Notes under the pieces: model-generated
What the model saw: only the letters and a program-made list of their open reading frames with translations
What the model was told of the DNA's origin: nothing
The model's database searches: none
Made by a program: the position numbers and the translations under genes
Origin: Kryptolebias marmoratus
Taxonomy: Eukaryota; Chordata; Actinopteri; Cyprinodontiformes; Rivulidae
NCBI RefSeq assembly: GCF_001649575.2
Contig: NC_051445.1
Coordinates: 31,537,733 to 31,601,732 of the forward strand
DNA length: 64,000 bases
Direction of reading: 5' to 3'
Shown here: one piece after another, positions 1-11,305 of the stretch
Position numbering within the stretch: position 1 is the stretch's first letter
How the letters are laid out: each line of letters begins with the position of its first letter

Positions 1-79
1 AGAAAATAATCGCCCGATTAATCGAGAAAATAATCGCCCGATTAATCGATTATTGAAATTATCGTTAGTTGCAGCCCTA
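1..79. mobile_element. 3' terminus of a hAT element (truncated by window edge)
   Basis: The AATCGCCCGATTAATCG repeats end in GTTGCAGCCCTA. The same terminus closes the hAT element ending at 12344, where an 8-bp target duplication is visible, so this is the end of another copy of that family. The rest lies outside the window. Confidence 0.75.
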
Positions 80-229
80 CTGTTGTCATTTGATACTGTT
101 ACGTCTAACAGGTACATATATATTACTGCACTAAAATGCAGCAGATCTCATTTGTGAAAGTTCAGTTAAATGTCACTTAGAAATAAAGCTTGAAAAAAGT
201 AAAAAATTAGATTATTTTTTCATATTTTT

Positions 230-345
230 CAGAGAATAACTGACAACGTACGTAATTGGGGTATATCGTGATATATATCGTTATCGTGATATAAAATTAT
301 CCATATCGTGATATAGGATTTTTTCCATATCGCCCAGCATTAGTT
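230..345. mobile_element. hAT-like terminal fragment (ATATCG-rich)
   Basis: Repeated ATATCGTGATAT motifs run into CCATATCGCCCAGCATTA, which resembles the inverted terminus of common fish hAT non-autonomous elements. Only one end is recognised, and the superfamily comes from the terminus type alone. Confidence 0.5.
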
Positions 346-1689
346 CAAAGTGATTTATCTGTCCCATTTGTAGAACAGAGACACTGTCATCAGCTCATCA
401 TGTTTATTACAAATGAGTCTGAAAGCAGAATATAAATACAGTTATGTGTAACACTGAAATGTCTGCAACACAGAGTCAGTTGTCTGTTTTGTGATTCTTT
501 GTTGATTTCATGATTCAGTTTGATTTCTGTTAACAACTTATTGCATCTCAAAGTGTTGCATCCTGTAATTACTAACAGGCAAAAGCTATATTTTCTAGAA
601 ATAAATACAAATACATAATTCTCATTAAAAAGGTATAAAATACTTTGAAAAGAGTCCTCTATCTTTATTATAAAAAAGCTCTTTACTTTTAGTACCAGAG
701 TCTGAGTAACAGTCCTCAGCCAGCAGCCTCTGAAGTCAAAGCATAATGTATACAATAGTTATTTAATAAGTAGGGTTTTTCTTTTGGTCATTATAAACTA
801 TAAATATGGTGGTTAAGGCACAAATCCTGATGAAAAACAGCCGAATATTTGTGACAGTGCACAAATACATGCATTTGATGCATTTTGAATCAAATAAATG
901 TGACAGAATACTCTAATATATCACTATCAGTAATGTAGTCTGTTTATTCATTTCTGAACACCTTTAAAAATGAACATAAAAATACACAACTATTACCCAG
1001 TTTTACTCACATTGTTTTCACACTTTTTTAGTTTGACTTCAGCACACATGTAAAATAATGTTACTGCAGAACAGAATGATTCCCAGATCTTTAGTTTGTA
1101 CAGTTCCGTTCTGTTTACTATTCTCCTCTCTCAGAGTTGGAGGACAGCAAACAGCATCTCATTAACTTGTCTTATTTACCAGACTTTAAGTTTTAGTCAT
1201 TAGGTCAGGCTGAAAGAGACTAACCTGCAGAGTCATTAGCAAAGTACTTCATTTATGTCAGGTGAATATTACAAATTTTGCATTTTATTTACTGAGCTCG
1301 TACTTTCATATTGCTGTAAGATCCAAACTGTTCAGATATCTGCATCCACATCACTTAGTGTTCTGTTTTTATCTTTCCGTGATGTCCAATTCTTTCACCA
1401 TATGACTCTTTACTAATGCTAGCATAGCATTGAAGCTAAATTTTTACTACTTCTGTAAAGTTTCTACACCAAATAGCTATACTCCTTTCTTCTTTAGTTT
1501 TTAATAGCAAATGGACATAGTTTACTGTGAAAGTTAATTTTTTCACTGTGCAGGTTGGAATTTTTCCATTATGTCCTGTCACTGCATCAATACAAAATAA
1601 TTAATGCCTATATCAAAACACAGTTCTACAACTCTAGTGCTTTTATTGTCCATCTTTGCCTTCATACTTAACAACATTAAAGATGACAA
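346..1689. other. AT-rich intergenic DNA, nothing recognised
   Basis: No credible coding exon, RNA gene or repeat family is recognised. The open frame at 390-755 on the - strand is low-complexity and unlike any family I know. Confidence 0.4.
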
Positions 1690-2092
1690 TAGGCCTGTCA
1701 CGATAACAAACTTTGCTGGATGATTATTGTCTCAGAAATTATTGCGATAAACGATAATATCGCTTAGAGGCCGTTTTAAACTAATGTAATGATAATAACA
1801 TAACAGTGCAAGTGCATCCTCTTAAAGATTAATAAACTTTACTTTTAAAGAACTCTTAACAATGGAACTGGAACACAAAGTAAACAAACAAAAATAAAAT
1901 GGACTCTCAGCCTCCGTTAACAAAGAATGCACTTCAATAAAAACTAAAAAAAAAGGAAATAAAACCTACATTCAACTAAAACAGTGCAGATTATTAAGTC
2001 TGTAAACTAAACTGCCCTTCAAAAAGTATTAATCCTTAGTTTTATATAGAGAAGACGGACAAAACTGACAGTTTTATAAACAAAAAGTGCAA
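1690..2092. mobile_element. 5' terminal part of a second hAT family
   Basis: TAGGCCTGTCACGATAAC followed by TTATTGCGATAAACGATAAT is the typical start of a widespread fish hAT family. The sequence turns A-rich and stops at the LINE beginning near 2094. The opposite terminus is not seen, so the copy is truncated. Confidence 0.55.
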
Positions 2093-2093
2093 A

Positions 2094-4200
2094 CTAACAA
2101 AAGCACACAGCGACATAAGCACAAATGCGACATACCAGCTCACAGAGGTTCAGCGGTTCGCCTAATACATTATTTAGGTTTTCCCAAATCAATTTTCCAT
2201 TACCATTTGCCTCTTCTATTGTTTTAATAAAGAAATTTGCTTTTGCTTTACGGGTCTGTTTTACAACTTTATTCCTAAGTGATGTAAAGATCTGACGATC
2301 ACTTGTGGTACCTGTTTTTAAAGATTTCTTTAATGCATTATCTCTGTCTTTCATTAATTTCTTTATGTCATTATTAATCCAAGGAAGTTGTTTTCTGTAT
2401 TGTTTAAATTTGCCTGTTTTTGTAAAATGAGCAAGAATTTCATCGACTTTTTTAATAAAGCTGTTGGAACTAGTCTCAATGTCATTGTTTTCCAGTACAC
2501 TGAGCCAGTTGAGTTGTTGCATTTCAGTTTTTAAATTTTGTTGCTCACTTTTAGGTATGAATTGAAAACTGCATTTTGTAGTAGGCTTGACTGAAGTTGC
2601 CTCCTAATTTTTCTTGAACACAAAATAAAATTGTGGTCAGAAAGACCTGATAGGAGATTAACCAATTCACCAATAAGCCCTATCAGGCTTATTGGTGAAT
2701 ATCAGATCAATTGATGTTTTTGATGTATTTGTTATTCTTGTTGGTCCTTTAATAACCTGTGTTAAGTTGTACTTATCAGAAAGTTGTTTTAGTTTTGTCC
2801 TATCTGACTTGTTGTCCCAGTTAATGTTTAGATTACCCAATAAAGCTTTTATATTGTCTGAAGTTGTGAAGTGGTAGAGGGAGGTAGATATATACAAATC
2901 ATAGTAAATGACATTGTTGGAGACAGTGTTATTCTCAGACCAATACAGTCAACATAAATTTCAACAGGCCACTTAATTTGTTCACATTTAAAAGTATCCT
3001 TCACATAAACTAATATCCCCCCACCTCGCCCCATTTCTCTGTCTCTCCTGAATACATTGTAACCTGTAATATTTATAGCTGCTGTTGGTGACAAAGGAGT
3101 CAACCAGCTTTCAGTGATTCCCAATATATCAATATTAGAGTCACTTAACAAATGTTCCATTTGCTTCGTTTTATTAACAATGCTGCGTATGTTAATGTGA
3201 CCCAGTAAAAGTCCTTTTGGTTTAGACCGTGAATCCCAAACAATTTTAGTATTTTTAAGCGTTTGAAAAAAGTGCATTTTGCATTGTTTCTTAATGGCCG
3301 GATTTAGACCCTTTAATTTTGTTACAGAAGCAGAAATACTATTTGCAGTTCCCACTGTTTGTGCAAATGAGCTGCATTGCCCTACATCAGAATTTGGTGT
3401 TTCCTGTGGGGTGTTTAAAGCAGATATTGTTGTCACAAGTGGCTTTAAAAGCCAGCTCATTTAGTTGTGCTGATATTCCAGGTTGTAGCCCAGTTAGCTG
3501 TGGTTGTAGCCCAGGAGCTAGCCCAAGTAGCTGTTGTTGTAGCCCAGATAGCTGTGGTTGTAGCCCAGGTACCTGTGGTTGTAGCCCAGGTCGCTGTTGT
3601 TGTAGCTCAGGTAGCTCTGGTTGTAGCCCAGGGAGCAGTGTTGGTAGCCCATGAAGCAGTGGTGGAAGCCTAGGAGCTAGCCCAGGTAGCAATGGTGGTA
3701 ACCCAGGAGCTAGCCCAGGAAGCAGTGGTGGAAGCCTAGGAGCTAGCCCAGGTAGCAATGGTGGTAACCCAGGAGCTAGCCAAGGAAGCAGTGATGGTAG
3801 CCCAGGGAGCAGTAGTGATAGCCCAAGAGCCAGCCCAGGGAGAAGTGGTGTTAATACAGGTAGCAGTGGTGGTAGCCCATGAGCTAGCCCAGGTAGCTGT
3901 AGCTCAGGTAGCCCAGGTAGCTGTGGTTGTGGCCTAGGAGTTAATGCAGGTAGCTGATGAAGTAGCCCATGTAGCATTGGCTGTGGATCCAGGATTTACT
4001 TCAATGTCACTAGCCAAGAGCAGTATTATGATAACCTGATATGCTCCCATGAATGGTTTAGTTTTGTCCAACTGTCCATGTTTACCTGGAGATGGAGGTG
4101 GTCTAGCATGACCATAATCCAGTCGTAATGTGAAGATAACATGCTGACCCCTTTTTGCTGGGCACAGGATTTGATTATCCCTTTTTCGCGGACAAGTTAG
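2094..4200 (-). mobile_element. CR1/L2-like non-LTR retrotransposon, degenerate, with endonuclease domain
   Basis: Read right to left, the pieces are an N-terminal segment (about 4200-3934) with a hydrophobic stretch followed by DIEVNPGS, a Pro/Leu-rich repetitive segment (3960-3466), then an endonuclease/exonuclease/phosphatase-fold domain broken over 3460-2849 and 2897-2667. That domain has GHINIRSI, DILGITESWL and RDREMGRGGGILVYVK motifs. A lysine-rich linker before the reverse transcriptase follows at 2522-2094 (LPWINNDIKKLMKDRD). The order EN then linker and the family-typical motifs support a jockey/CR1/L2-type LINE. The RT is absent and frameshifts separate the pieces, so it is dead. 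The exact clade is not determined. It abuts a hAT end at 2092. Confidence 0.8.
3466..3960. repeat. Minisatellite of AGCCCAGGTAGC-type units inside the LINE ORF
   Basis: Short units such as TAGCCCAGG(T/A)AGC(T/A)GTGGT recur dozens of times, with a longer block order (GGAGCTAGCCCAGG...) in 3660-3800. On the - strand it is translatable as a PGL/PPLLPGLAP-type repeat; on the + strand it gives a Cys-rich repeat that is only the antisense reading. Confidence 0.85.
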
Positions 4201-4350
4201 ACATACATACTGGTCCATGTTGAGTGTGGTACACACCATGTCACCAAACAGCACAGTGAGTATCTGTAGCCCTATATACAGGTCCACTGACTGATTACAA
4301 GATTGTAGACACCTGTGATGCAAATTAGTGGACACACTTTGATTTAACAT
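4190..4350 (-). mobile_element. Tc1-like transposon 5' fragment
   Basis: The - strand around 4215-4262 matches the + strand at about 33674-33722 (CTGTTTGGT, then ATGGTGTGTACCACACT). That second site is the start of a Tc1-like transposase remnant. This makes the first codons of the overlapping open frame transposon-derived, not LINE-derived. Confidence 0.6.
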
Positions 4351-4595
4351 GTCCCTTGGGTCACATTATTTTCAGGGGTACCATCATTTCTGTCCAGGCC
4401 TGTTTCATGAGTTTTATTTATGTTTTAAATCTGTAGAAGCGTGGTTGAAAAGCAATGTCCGACTTTCATTTGTTCATTTTCATCAAAATTTTTATTTACT
4501 ATTACTTTTCACAGATTCTAGTTATTTCTGTGACCATTGTGGGTTTTTCTTTTATTAAACGAGGTGTACCAATAGTTTTGGCCATGTGTGTGTCC
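4350..4595 (+). mobile_element. Tc1-like transposon 3' region
   Basis: The segment runs from TTTCAGGGGTACCATCATTT through TCATGAGTTTTATT and TTCATTTGTTCATTTTCATC to GAGGTGTACCAATAGTTTTG. This is the layout of the 3' untranslated part and terminal repeat of common fish Tc1-like elements. It lies beside the 5' fragment in the opposite sense, so the copy is rearranged or two copies meet here. Confidence 0.6.
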
Positions 4596-4618
4596 CTGCA
4601 CCTTTAAGATTACTTTAG

Positions 4619-4804
4619 CAAGATGGCGTTGCTTTCGACGCACATTGGCCCGAGCCTTTAGAGTAGCGTGTCATGTCTATAGCATATACGGCATTGAGTT
4701 CCACACCCAGCAACACTCCTCTGTTCATTAAGGGGGCAGAGTGTTGTGCCTGTTTAAGCTGCAGACACTCAGCAGCAACACATGCAGGAACTGCTGCATG
4801 TAAC
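4619..4804 (-). mobile_element. Gypsy-type LTR fragment inserted in a LINE endonuclease frame
   Basis: On the - strand it begins TGTTACATGCAGCA and shares GTGTCTGCAGCTTAAACAGG-like sequence and the CTCTTAATAAGCAGAG-like block with the LTR beginning at 55049. It interrupts the LINE endonuclease frame of 4806-4982. Its 4625-4665 part also resembles 45530-45567, next to the rrp15 promoter. Confidence 0.6.
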
Positions 4805-4805
4805 A

Positions 4806-4982
4806 AACTGGAATATGGCTTTGGATACAAAATGCATTACCACCACCAGATTTGTTTCTGTCAAGTCGAAATATATCATATCCTAATAAAGCTACGGCTG
4901 TGTCCTCTACAGTTTTATCCAAGTGAGTCTCTGTAACAGCCATTATACTGTCTCTATGTTTGTCTCTAGCAGAATATAACAT
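4806..4982 (-). mobile_element. LINE endonuclease fragment
   Basis: The - strand reads MAVTETHLDKTVEDTAV, then a GYDIFRLDRNKSGGG segment. These are the TETHL and R-D-R...GGG motifs of the LINE apurinic-type endonuclease. The reading frame runs into the LTR fragment at 4804. Clade not determined. Confidence 0.65.
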
Positions 4983-4984
4983 AA

Positions 4985-7085
4985 TTCATGATTGTTTGAA
5001 ACTACAGAAGTTCAGATAAGCAAGTGTTAATCATTTTACACCATGGTTAAATTACAGGACATTTAGTCAAAACAACCATACATCAACTAATACAACCAAG
5101 GAGGTATGTTATTATTTGCTAATTCTTCGTAACTGGGAAAGTGGTCTAACTACTACTCAACTTGTCCAATTGCTCAGTGGTCATGTACAGTTAAAGCGCC
5201 GTTCTAAGTTCTGGAAAGACTCATGAAAAATCAGATAAGAGATCCCGGACAGTTGAGTTTATGGCACAAGTTTTTGTTCTTAAAATATTATTAAAATATT
5301 GTCCCATCACATTTTCACGGACCCAGGATCTTGTGCCATTACAGGATGGGACCCTACTGGTCTGTAAAATCAAGATATATATTCAGCCTTATATTTGGCC
5401 CAGTTTGTTTTCTTTTGCTTTATCTGTCAGGTTAGCGGGCCAAGAAAAGTAGTCAGGACATGAGAGGTCTACTAAACTGTTTTCTGATCAGACATCCTCT
5501 TCTTAATGTCCAGAGCTCCTTCATCCTCAACCTTGCATTATCACTCCATAGTTCTCTCCAAACTCCACAACAGTGAGCACTTCTCTCCTACACAACTTGT
5601 AGGATGTTACCTGTCAAGTTGATTCCAGTAAGAATCTGTGTTTGCCAGGACGCTACAACAGCAATTTCCATGTCTCCTAACCCAGTGTCAGCTCTCCAAA
5701 TTTGAGTCAATCTCCCTCTGCATTTGTATGTCTCACTCCTGCATGACAGGATGTCTATTGGAAATGATGGATCAACTTGAAGCCTTAGTCAAAATTCCCT
5801 AATTCCTCAACTACCATGGAAAGTGTCTGAATTTTCTAGCCCTATGCAACCCTAATCTAGAGTAAATGAAAGGCGACAAACTTTGTTCTTTAGATGCTAG
5901 GTTTTGCTCCATTGACTTTTTGACCTTACAGGTTACTTTAAATGTTAGTGGTCAACCAAACACTCAGAAGTATTCCCTCAATGTGTAAGTAAACTGTGCA
6001 GATGTTAGAGAAAGAGTAGTAATGGGATTCTGGAACCATTTTGTATGTTTAGAAAGGCACACTCTTACTCCCTCGCTCTCTGCAGCATTAGATGCAATTT
6101 CACAGGTTAATTTGCCCTGCTCAGGTTCTTGCAGGCAGGGTGATGGAGGAGATGGGTAGCTTTGCTCTGTGTATTGTCTTGGAGATTGATTGATTTCCCA
6201 AACACTTGTAGAAATTTGTGAACTGCCTCGGTCAGTATGATAACTAATTTCAAAGATATGTGTTAGCAAGAAACTGTTTGCAGAACAAATTCACTTGTCA
6301 AAGCCCAATTATTTAAGTTCAGGTTTAATGCAAATTTGTATTTTTATTCCCAGAATAAAACTAAGAGTAAATGCTTAAATCCTGAAACATTGTAATTAAG
6401 CAAACTGCTACTTTTGGAAACAGTCTAATGCTACTATAATTTGTACTATCATAGTAGCCTAAGTTGCTTGTTTTATATTCAGTGCTTGATTCATATAAAG
6501 ATTCTCTTTGAGAGAATGCACTCCAAGACAGTGGAAATCTGGACTCATAAACACTTTATAGCACTTGTGTTTCACACGTACATCATATGTTCATTGCTGC
6601 TGCGCTTTTTCTGTACTTTACAGAGTTATCATTTTGTTACTGCTGTACCAGTCCTGTTTCTGAGGGCCCGTTTACAGAGTGGAAGTTTTTGGACCCGTCC
6701 ATTTGCATTTCAAAGGAAGCCACAATGTTTGAAATCACTCATGCACACCACAGACGGCTGCAGTCAGTATCTGTTCTGCTCGTACAGGAGGACATCAACA
6801 ACAGTAATAATGGTGGATAGCAAAGTGCTCTTTATGGTACTCACCCTTTTCAACATGTAGCAATATCTCGTGATCAAATCAATAATTGAGTTTATTTCTA
6901 CTTTTAGTACGTTAGTCCAGTTTCAGAAGTGCAATTCTCATTTACTTCTGTAAACATAGCATGCTTCATATTACGTCACGTTGTCTTCTTCGCTTCAGGG
7001 CCAAACAATGTTCACAATGGAGTCTGGTGACCATTGCATGTAAATTATACTGTGAACAGCCATTTTTAAAAAATGGCTGTAAATG
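4985..7085. other. Intergenic DNA, no gene recognised
   Basis: Several open frames of 60-140 codons occur (for example 5964-6269 - and 6441-6860 +). None has a recognised domain, splice-site support or codon pattern suggesting a gene. Old transposon debris is likely but I cannot name a family. Confidence 0.4.
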
Positions 7086-7094
7086 GCCACATAT

Positions 7095-7340
7095 CCTGAG
7101 CCTGGTTTTGCTGGACATTTCTTCCTGCTAAAAGGGAGTTTTTCCTTTCCACTGTAGCCAACATGCTGCTCAAGATGGGAGACTGTAACAAATTGAAGAT
7201 TCAACGTAATCTACTGCTTTCCTAGATTGAGAACTTTTACTAACTGGTTCTTTAGAATGTGTGTGAATATTTTTGCATAGTGCCTTGAGTTGACTTTTGT
7301 TGTGACTTGGTGCTATATAAATAAAGTGAATTGAATAGTA
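7095..7340 (+). repeat. Teleost LINE/SINE 3' tail
   Basis: CTGCTAAAAGGGAGTTTTTCC, then GCCTTGAGTTGACTTTTGTTG, then GGTGCTATATAAATAAAGTG ending AATTGAATAG. This is the very common fish repeat tail that ends in a TTGAA-type simple repeat. A reverse-orientation tail of the same kind is at 10764-10860. Confidence 0.7.
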
Positions 7341-7914
7341 GATTATCAAAGAGGAAATAATGAAAACGAGCTTCCAACAATCTCACTGACCACCAAAAAG
7401 TGCTTTTGAAAAAGACTAATGCTGTCCTGGCTTCATTTAAGAAGTTAACACAAAAAATAAGCGTCTCTGGTTTTCAAACACAAATTAAGTGTAAGAAGTG
7501 TGATGACATGTATTACTCCCAATGACGTACAATCAAGTTTGTGCGGTCAGGCAGAGTCTGACAGAAACAGATTCATGCATGCCAAATATATTCTATACTA
7601 AATATAAAACACAGGAGGTGATCTAAGAACAGATCTTGGAGAAACAATAATAAATTATTAAATAAACAAAACTAAACAAACAAACAAAAAAACTCAATAG
7701 TACAAAATGAAAGTATTCACTTTTCAAGTGAACATCAATAGTGAGTTAATTTATTTTTGGCTTCTTTTACTGCAGTATGTTTTTGTTACAATAGGTGCTG
7801 GTCACTTCATTTCTCTGCCACTGCGTCTGCCTGGAGTTCTGGTCACTTTGTGTCCACATGCTCAAACTTTTCTACCCACCTCGGCCTTTTACGCATGTTA
7901 ATTTAGTCTTCTTT

Positions 7915-8462
7915 TTATTTTAAACCAGCCACAAGGAACCACAAGCCAGTGTATTTGTTGTGCCGGTCTCAAGTCCAGGTAAATGGTGAGGGTTGTGTCA
8001 GGAAGGGCATCCAGCATAAAACAGTTTTGCCATAACAAACATGCAAACTCAACATCTTCAGCTCTGCCACTTCCAGTTCTGTCTCCTGTCTTTTTGTCCG
8101 TCCCACTGTCTCCAAACCATACAACACAGCTGCTCTCACCACTGTCTGTAAACCTTTCCTTTGACCTTTGCTGCCACTCTTTTGTCACAGATCACTCCTG
8201 AAGCTTTTCTTCATTTTCTGCTATTCTTTGCCTCTTTACCACAGCCCCTGTTTTCCTGGACTCTCTAAACTTTAAGTCCTTGAAGTCCTGAACCTTTGTG
8301 ACCTCTGCTCCTTGTAGCCTCACTGTTCCACCTGCCTCCCTCTCATTCACTCACAGGTACTCTGTCTTTCTGCGGCTGACTTCCATCTTTCAGGTGCATA
8401 CCTCCACCTCTCCAGGTTCTCTTCCACCTGTTCCCTGTTCACAATGACCACAATCTCATCTG
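7915..8462 (-). mobile_element. Rex3/RTE-type LINE fragment (RT fingers/thumb to 3' end)
   Basis: From 8462 leftward the - strand gives DEIVVIVNREQVEENLERW, then degenerate text corresponding to the RTE segment after the catalytic FADD box. The 3' terminal region has the GTGCCGGTCTCAAGTCCAGG and GGGTTGTGTCAGGAAGGGCA signature (on the + strand at 7950-8020). The catalytic Asp pair is lost (TDE instead of ADD), and stops and frameshifts are present. Confidence 0.75.
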
Positions 8463-8469
8463 TGTTATT

Positions 8470-9900
8470 TAGAGATTTGAAAATGACAGATGTATTTTAT
8501 ATAAATTTAATATAAAGCTTTTTACTTGCAGTGCCAGTACTTGAGTTAAACTCATCAGTCAGTGTCCTCTAAGTTCAAAAGCATATGTTACAGTTACTTA
8601 AGCAGGTTCTTTGCCAGTTATGTGATATAAACACAGCAAGGCCACCTGTACCCTCACAACCCATTTGTCCTCTATATGTTCCTAATCCGATAAATAAACA
8701 ATGCACGGTAGCACTATAACTAACTGGGTTAGGCAGCAGGGTTTCCCCCAGAAAAGAGGCTAAGCCCGGTGGTAGGTGGCCGTTCGCCTGCTGATCGTGA
8801 TTTAGTAAAAAAATAGATTAAAGTTGATAGGAAAGTTGAAAATACAGCTATTTATTATGTGATATTGTAAGATATTTGTGCCAAAAATTCACATAACTAC
8901 AGTTTTACAAAAAGGCATTTTTGAAATATTTTTTAAAACAAAAATACATTAAAATAAATACTAATTGTTTGCACCTAATTTGAATCCTAATTTAAGTCAC
9001 ATTTACAAATAAATTAAATGAACATAAATGAAAAAGTGCAAACAAAGCACCAACACACGTCTCACTTCCAGGCCAATGAATAACAACAGAGAACTCTGAC
9101 AAACAGACAGATGCTGTACTGTACTGTGCTTTTTGTGGCACAGGCTGCATGTTGGATCAACAAAATAAAGTATATCTAATGCTGAAATTAAAAGCATCAT
9201 TTTACTGTTAAACAAGGATAATATTTTCACTAAGCGCAAAACATGCTTACCATATTCAGTCTTGTAAAGCCAGCTGCTGAATTTCAGCTCAACTAACCAT
9301 TTTTGGTTAAACCCGCTCGTTCCATGTTTATTCCTGTGGCTCTGACAACCTGCTAACTCCAGGTAGCTGAAGGCCTCAGGGCTCATTAGAGTCCTGCAGG
9401 GCTCCGTGAACAGTGCTCGGACCTGAGCGCGCGGTGGAGGCGTTTATACTTGGTGCTTATGTCGGAGCAGTATTCTCCAAAAAGACGGGGGACAGTACGC
9501 TACGTAACCAGTGGAAATACGGTAAAAAGAGAGCCGGTGGTTGTCCCATCAAATATGGCTGCAGGTATTCAGGAGGAAGAGCTGTTGTGTTTCTGGCTGT
9601 GATACAGAGAGGATGTTTAAACTTAAAGCATTCAGTTTGACTAAATAAAAAAAAAAGGCTGCTCAGAGGCAGCTGATTAATTAAACTGTAGTCCTTAAGA
9701 ATATTCTAAAGATACTACATTTTCATATAAAAAAAAACTTTTGGCTAAAATCTTCATAAACTGTTCATTCGAGTCCTTTTCAATATAAATGTCCATTTTG
9801 TCAAGATTGAATGAATAACAGTGGCTTACAGGACATTGTATGGGTGAGTTTATCTTCAGATTGTTTTTGGATCTGCTGTGGTCACTGTAAGTTATAATTT
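8470..9900. other. Intergenic DNA with possible hAT-like end near 8726
   Basis: CAGGGTTTCCCCCAG with TAAGCCCGGTGGTAGGTGG following (8727-8780) resembles one end of a fish non-autonomous DNA transposon. No partner end is found. The remainder, including the GC-richer 9400-9560, has no recognised gene. Confidence 0.35.
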
Positions 9901-9904
9901 TAAC

Positions 9905-10531
9905 TGATCACCAACAACAATGACTCAGCCTACAAAGTGGAGGTACAGAACCTGGTTGGCTGGTGCTCCGAGAACAACCTCTCTCTAAACACAGGGAGGA
10001 CCAAGGAGCTAGTTATCAATTTCAGGAACACTCCAATCTCCATCAGCGGAGAGGGAGTGGAGGGGGTGTCTAGCATTAGGTTTCTTGGAGTACACATCTT
10101 TAAGGACCTCACACTGATTACAAATACCACTGCACAGGTGAAAATGGCACAGAAGCAATCGTTTTGTAAGAATATTGAAGGCCGGATTGCCACAAGAGAT
10201 GCTGGTAACATTTTACCACTGCTCCATTGAAAGCATTTTAACATACTGCACCTCCACATGGTTCTTCAGCTGAACTGCAGCTGGCAGTAAGGAACATCAG
10301 TGGGTTGTCTCCAGTGCACAGGGAATAATGGGACCCCAAATCCCAACACTGGACAAGATCCACAACGCAAAAAGCCACAGGAAAGCAACCAGCATCTGCA
10401 AAGACCCTATGCACCCATGCCATCAACTTTTTGAACTACTGTCATCAGGTAGGCGACACAAAGTCCTCCACTGTCACACAAACAGACCAAAGGACAGCTT
10501 TTTCCCCAGGGCTGTGGCTGAACAAACATAA
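9905..10531 (+). mobile_element. 5'-truncated LINE: C-terminal reverse transcriptase and 3' domain
   Basis: The + frames give NLVGWCSENNLSLNTGRTKE, a VEGVSSIRFLGVHIFKDL thumb motif, and after a frameshift ICKDPMHPCHQLFELLSSGR with DSFFPRAV. This is the stereotyped end of a fish jockey/CR1/Rex-like LINE. The 5' half is missing, as usual for LINE insertions. Clade not determined. Confidence 0.8.
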
Positions 10532-10763
10532 CATTTTATAAATATTTGCTCTTCCTGCAATAGATTTTTGCAATTCCAAAGCTAGAATAGCTTTATAGTA
10601 ACGGCTAGTTTATTGAAAGACTGCAGTCAAAAAAATACATAAAATAAAATTTAAAGATCACAAATTATTGGCAGTTTACCACATTTTCCGTAGGCTTACT
10701 TTAAGCGCATGGCCATACAATAGTTTGAGTTTTGACAAGAAACCAGCTGTCATACCTCCCAAC

Positions 10764-10860
10764 TCAATTCAATTCAATACAGTTTATTTATATAGCGCCA
10801 ATTCACAACAAAAGTTGTCTCAGGGCACTGTACAAAAACAAACATTCAACATTCTTCAGA
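10764..10860 (-). repeat. LINE/SINE 3' tail, reverse orientation
   Basis: AACTCAATTCAATTCAATAC followed by TTTATTTATATAGCGCCAATT and GTTGTCTCAGGGCACT is the reverse complement of a common fish repeat tail. Confidence 0.65.
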
Positions 10861-11305
10861 GCCAATTAGCAAAAGTTATCCATCTAAGGAAGTCAACTGG
10901 TTGCTTTGAATCTTCACTTTGTGGCATTATCCCAACTTGAGCAACTTCCCCCCAAGTTTTCTCCTTGATTTTCATTGATCTCAGCACTGACCCAGATTGT
11001 CTTTAAAAGATGGGAATCTCGATAAAACCAGAAAAAAAGACACTCACAGCCCTGGTTTTTGTGTGCTTTGCGAGACCATTTGCAGTGTTTTTAGTTTGTT
11101 TGGTGTGACTGTGCGCAGTGTTTTTTTGTGAGTTTATGTGCAGTGTTACTAGTGTGTTTGGCATTACCAGGACCTGTGTTTTACATGTCCATGTGCAATG
11201 ATTTTAGTGTGTCTGATGTGACCATATACAATGTTTTTCTGCGCACATCTACAATGTTTTTATGCATTTGGTGCGAACATGTGCAATCATTTGCAGTGTT
11301 TTAAG

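Noticed and set aside
3319..3654. + strand Cys-rich repetitive open frame (SCGCSPG repeats)
   Set aside because: It is the antisense reading of the LINE minisatellite; no signal peptide, no partner exon, and the - strand has the family match.
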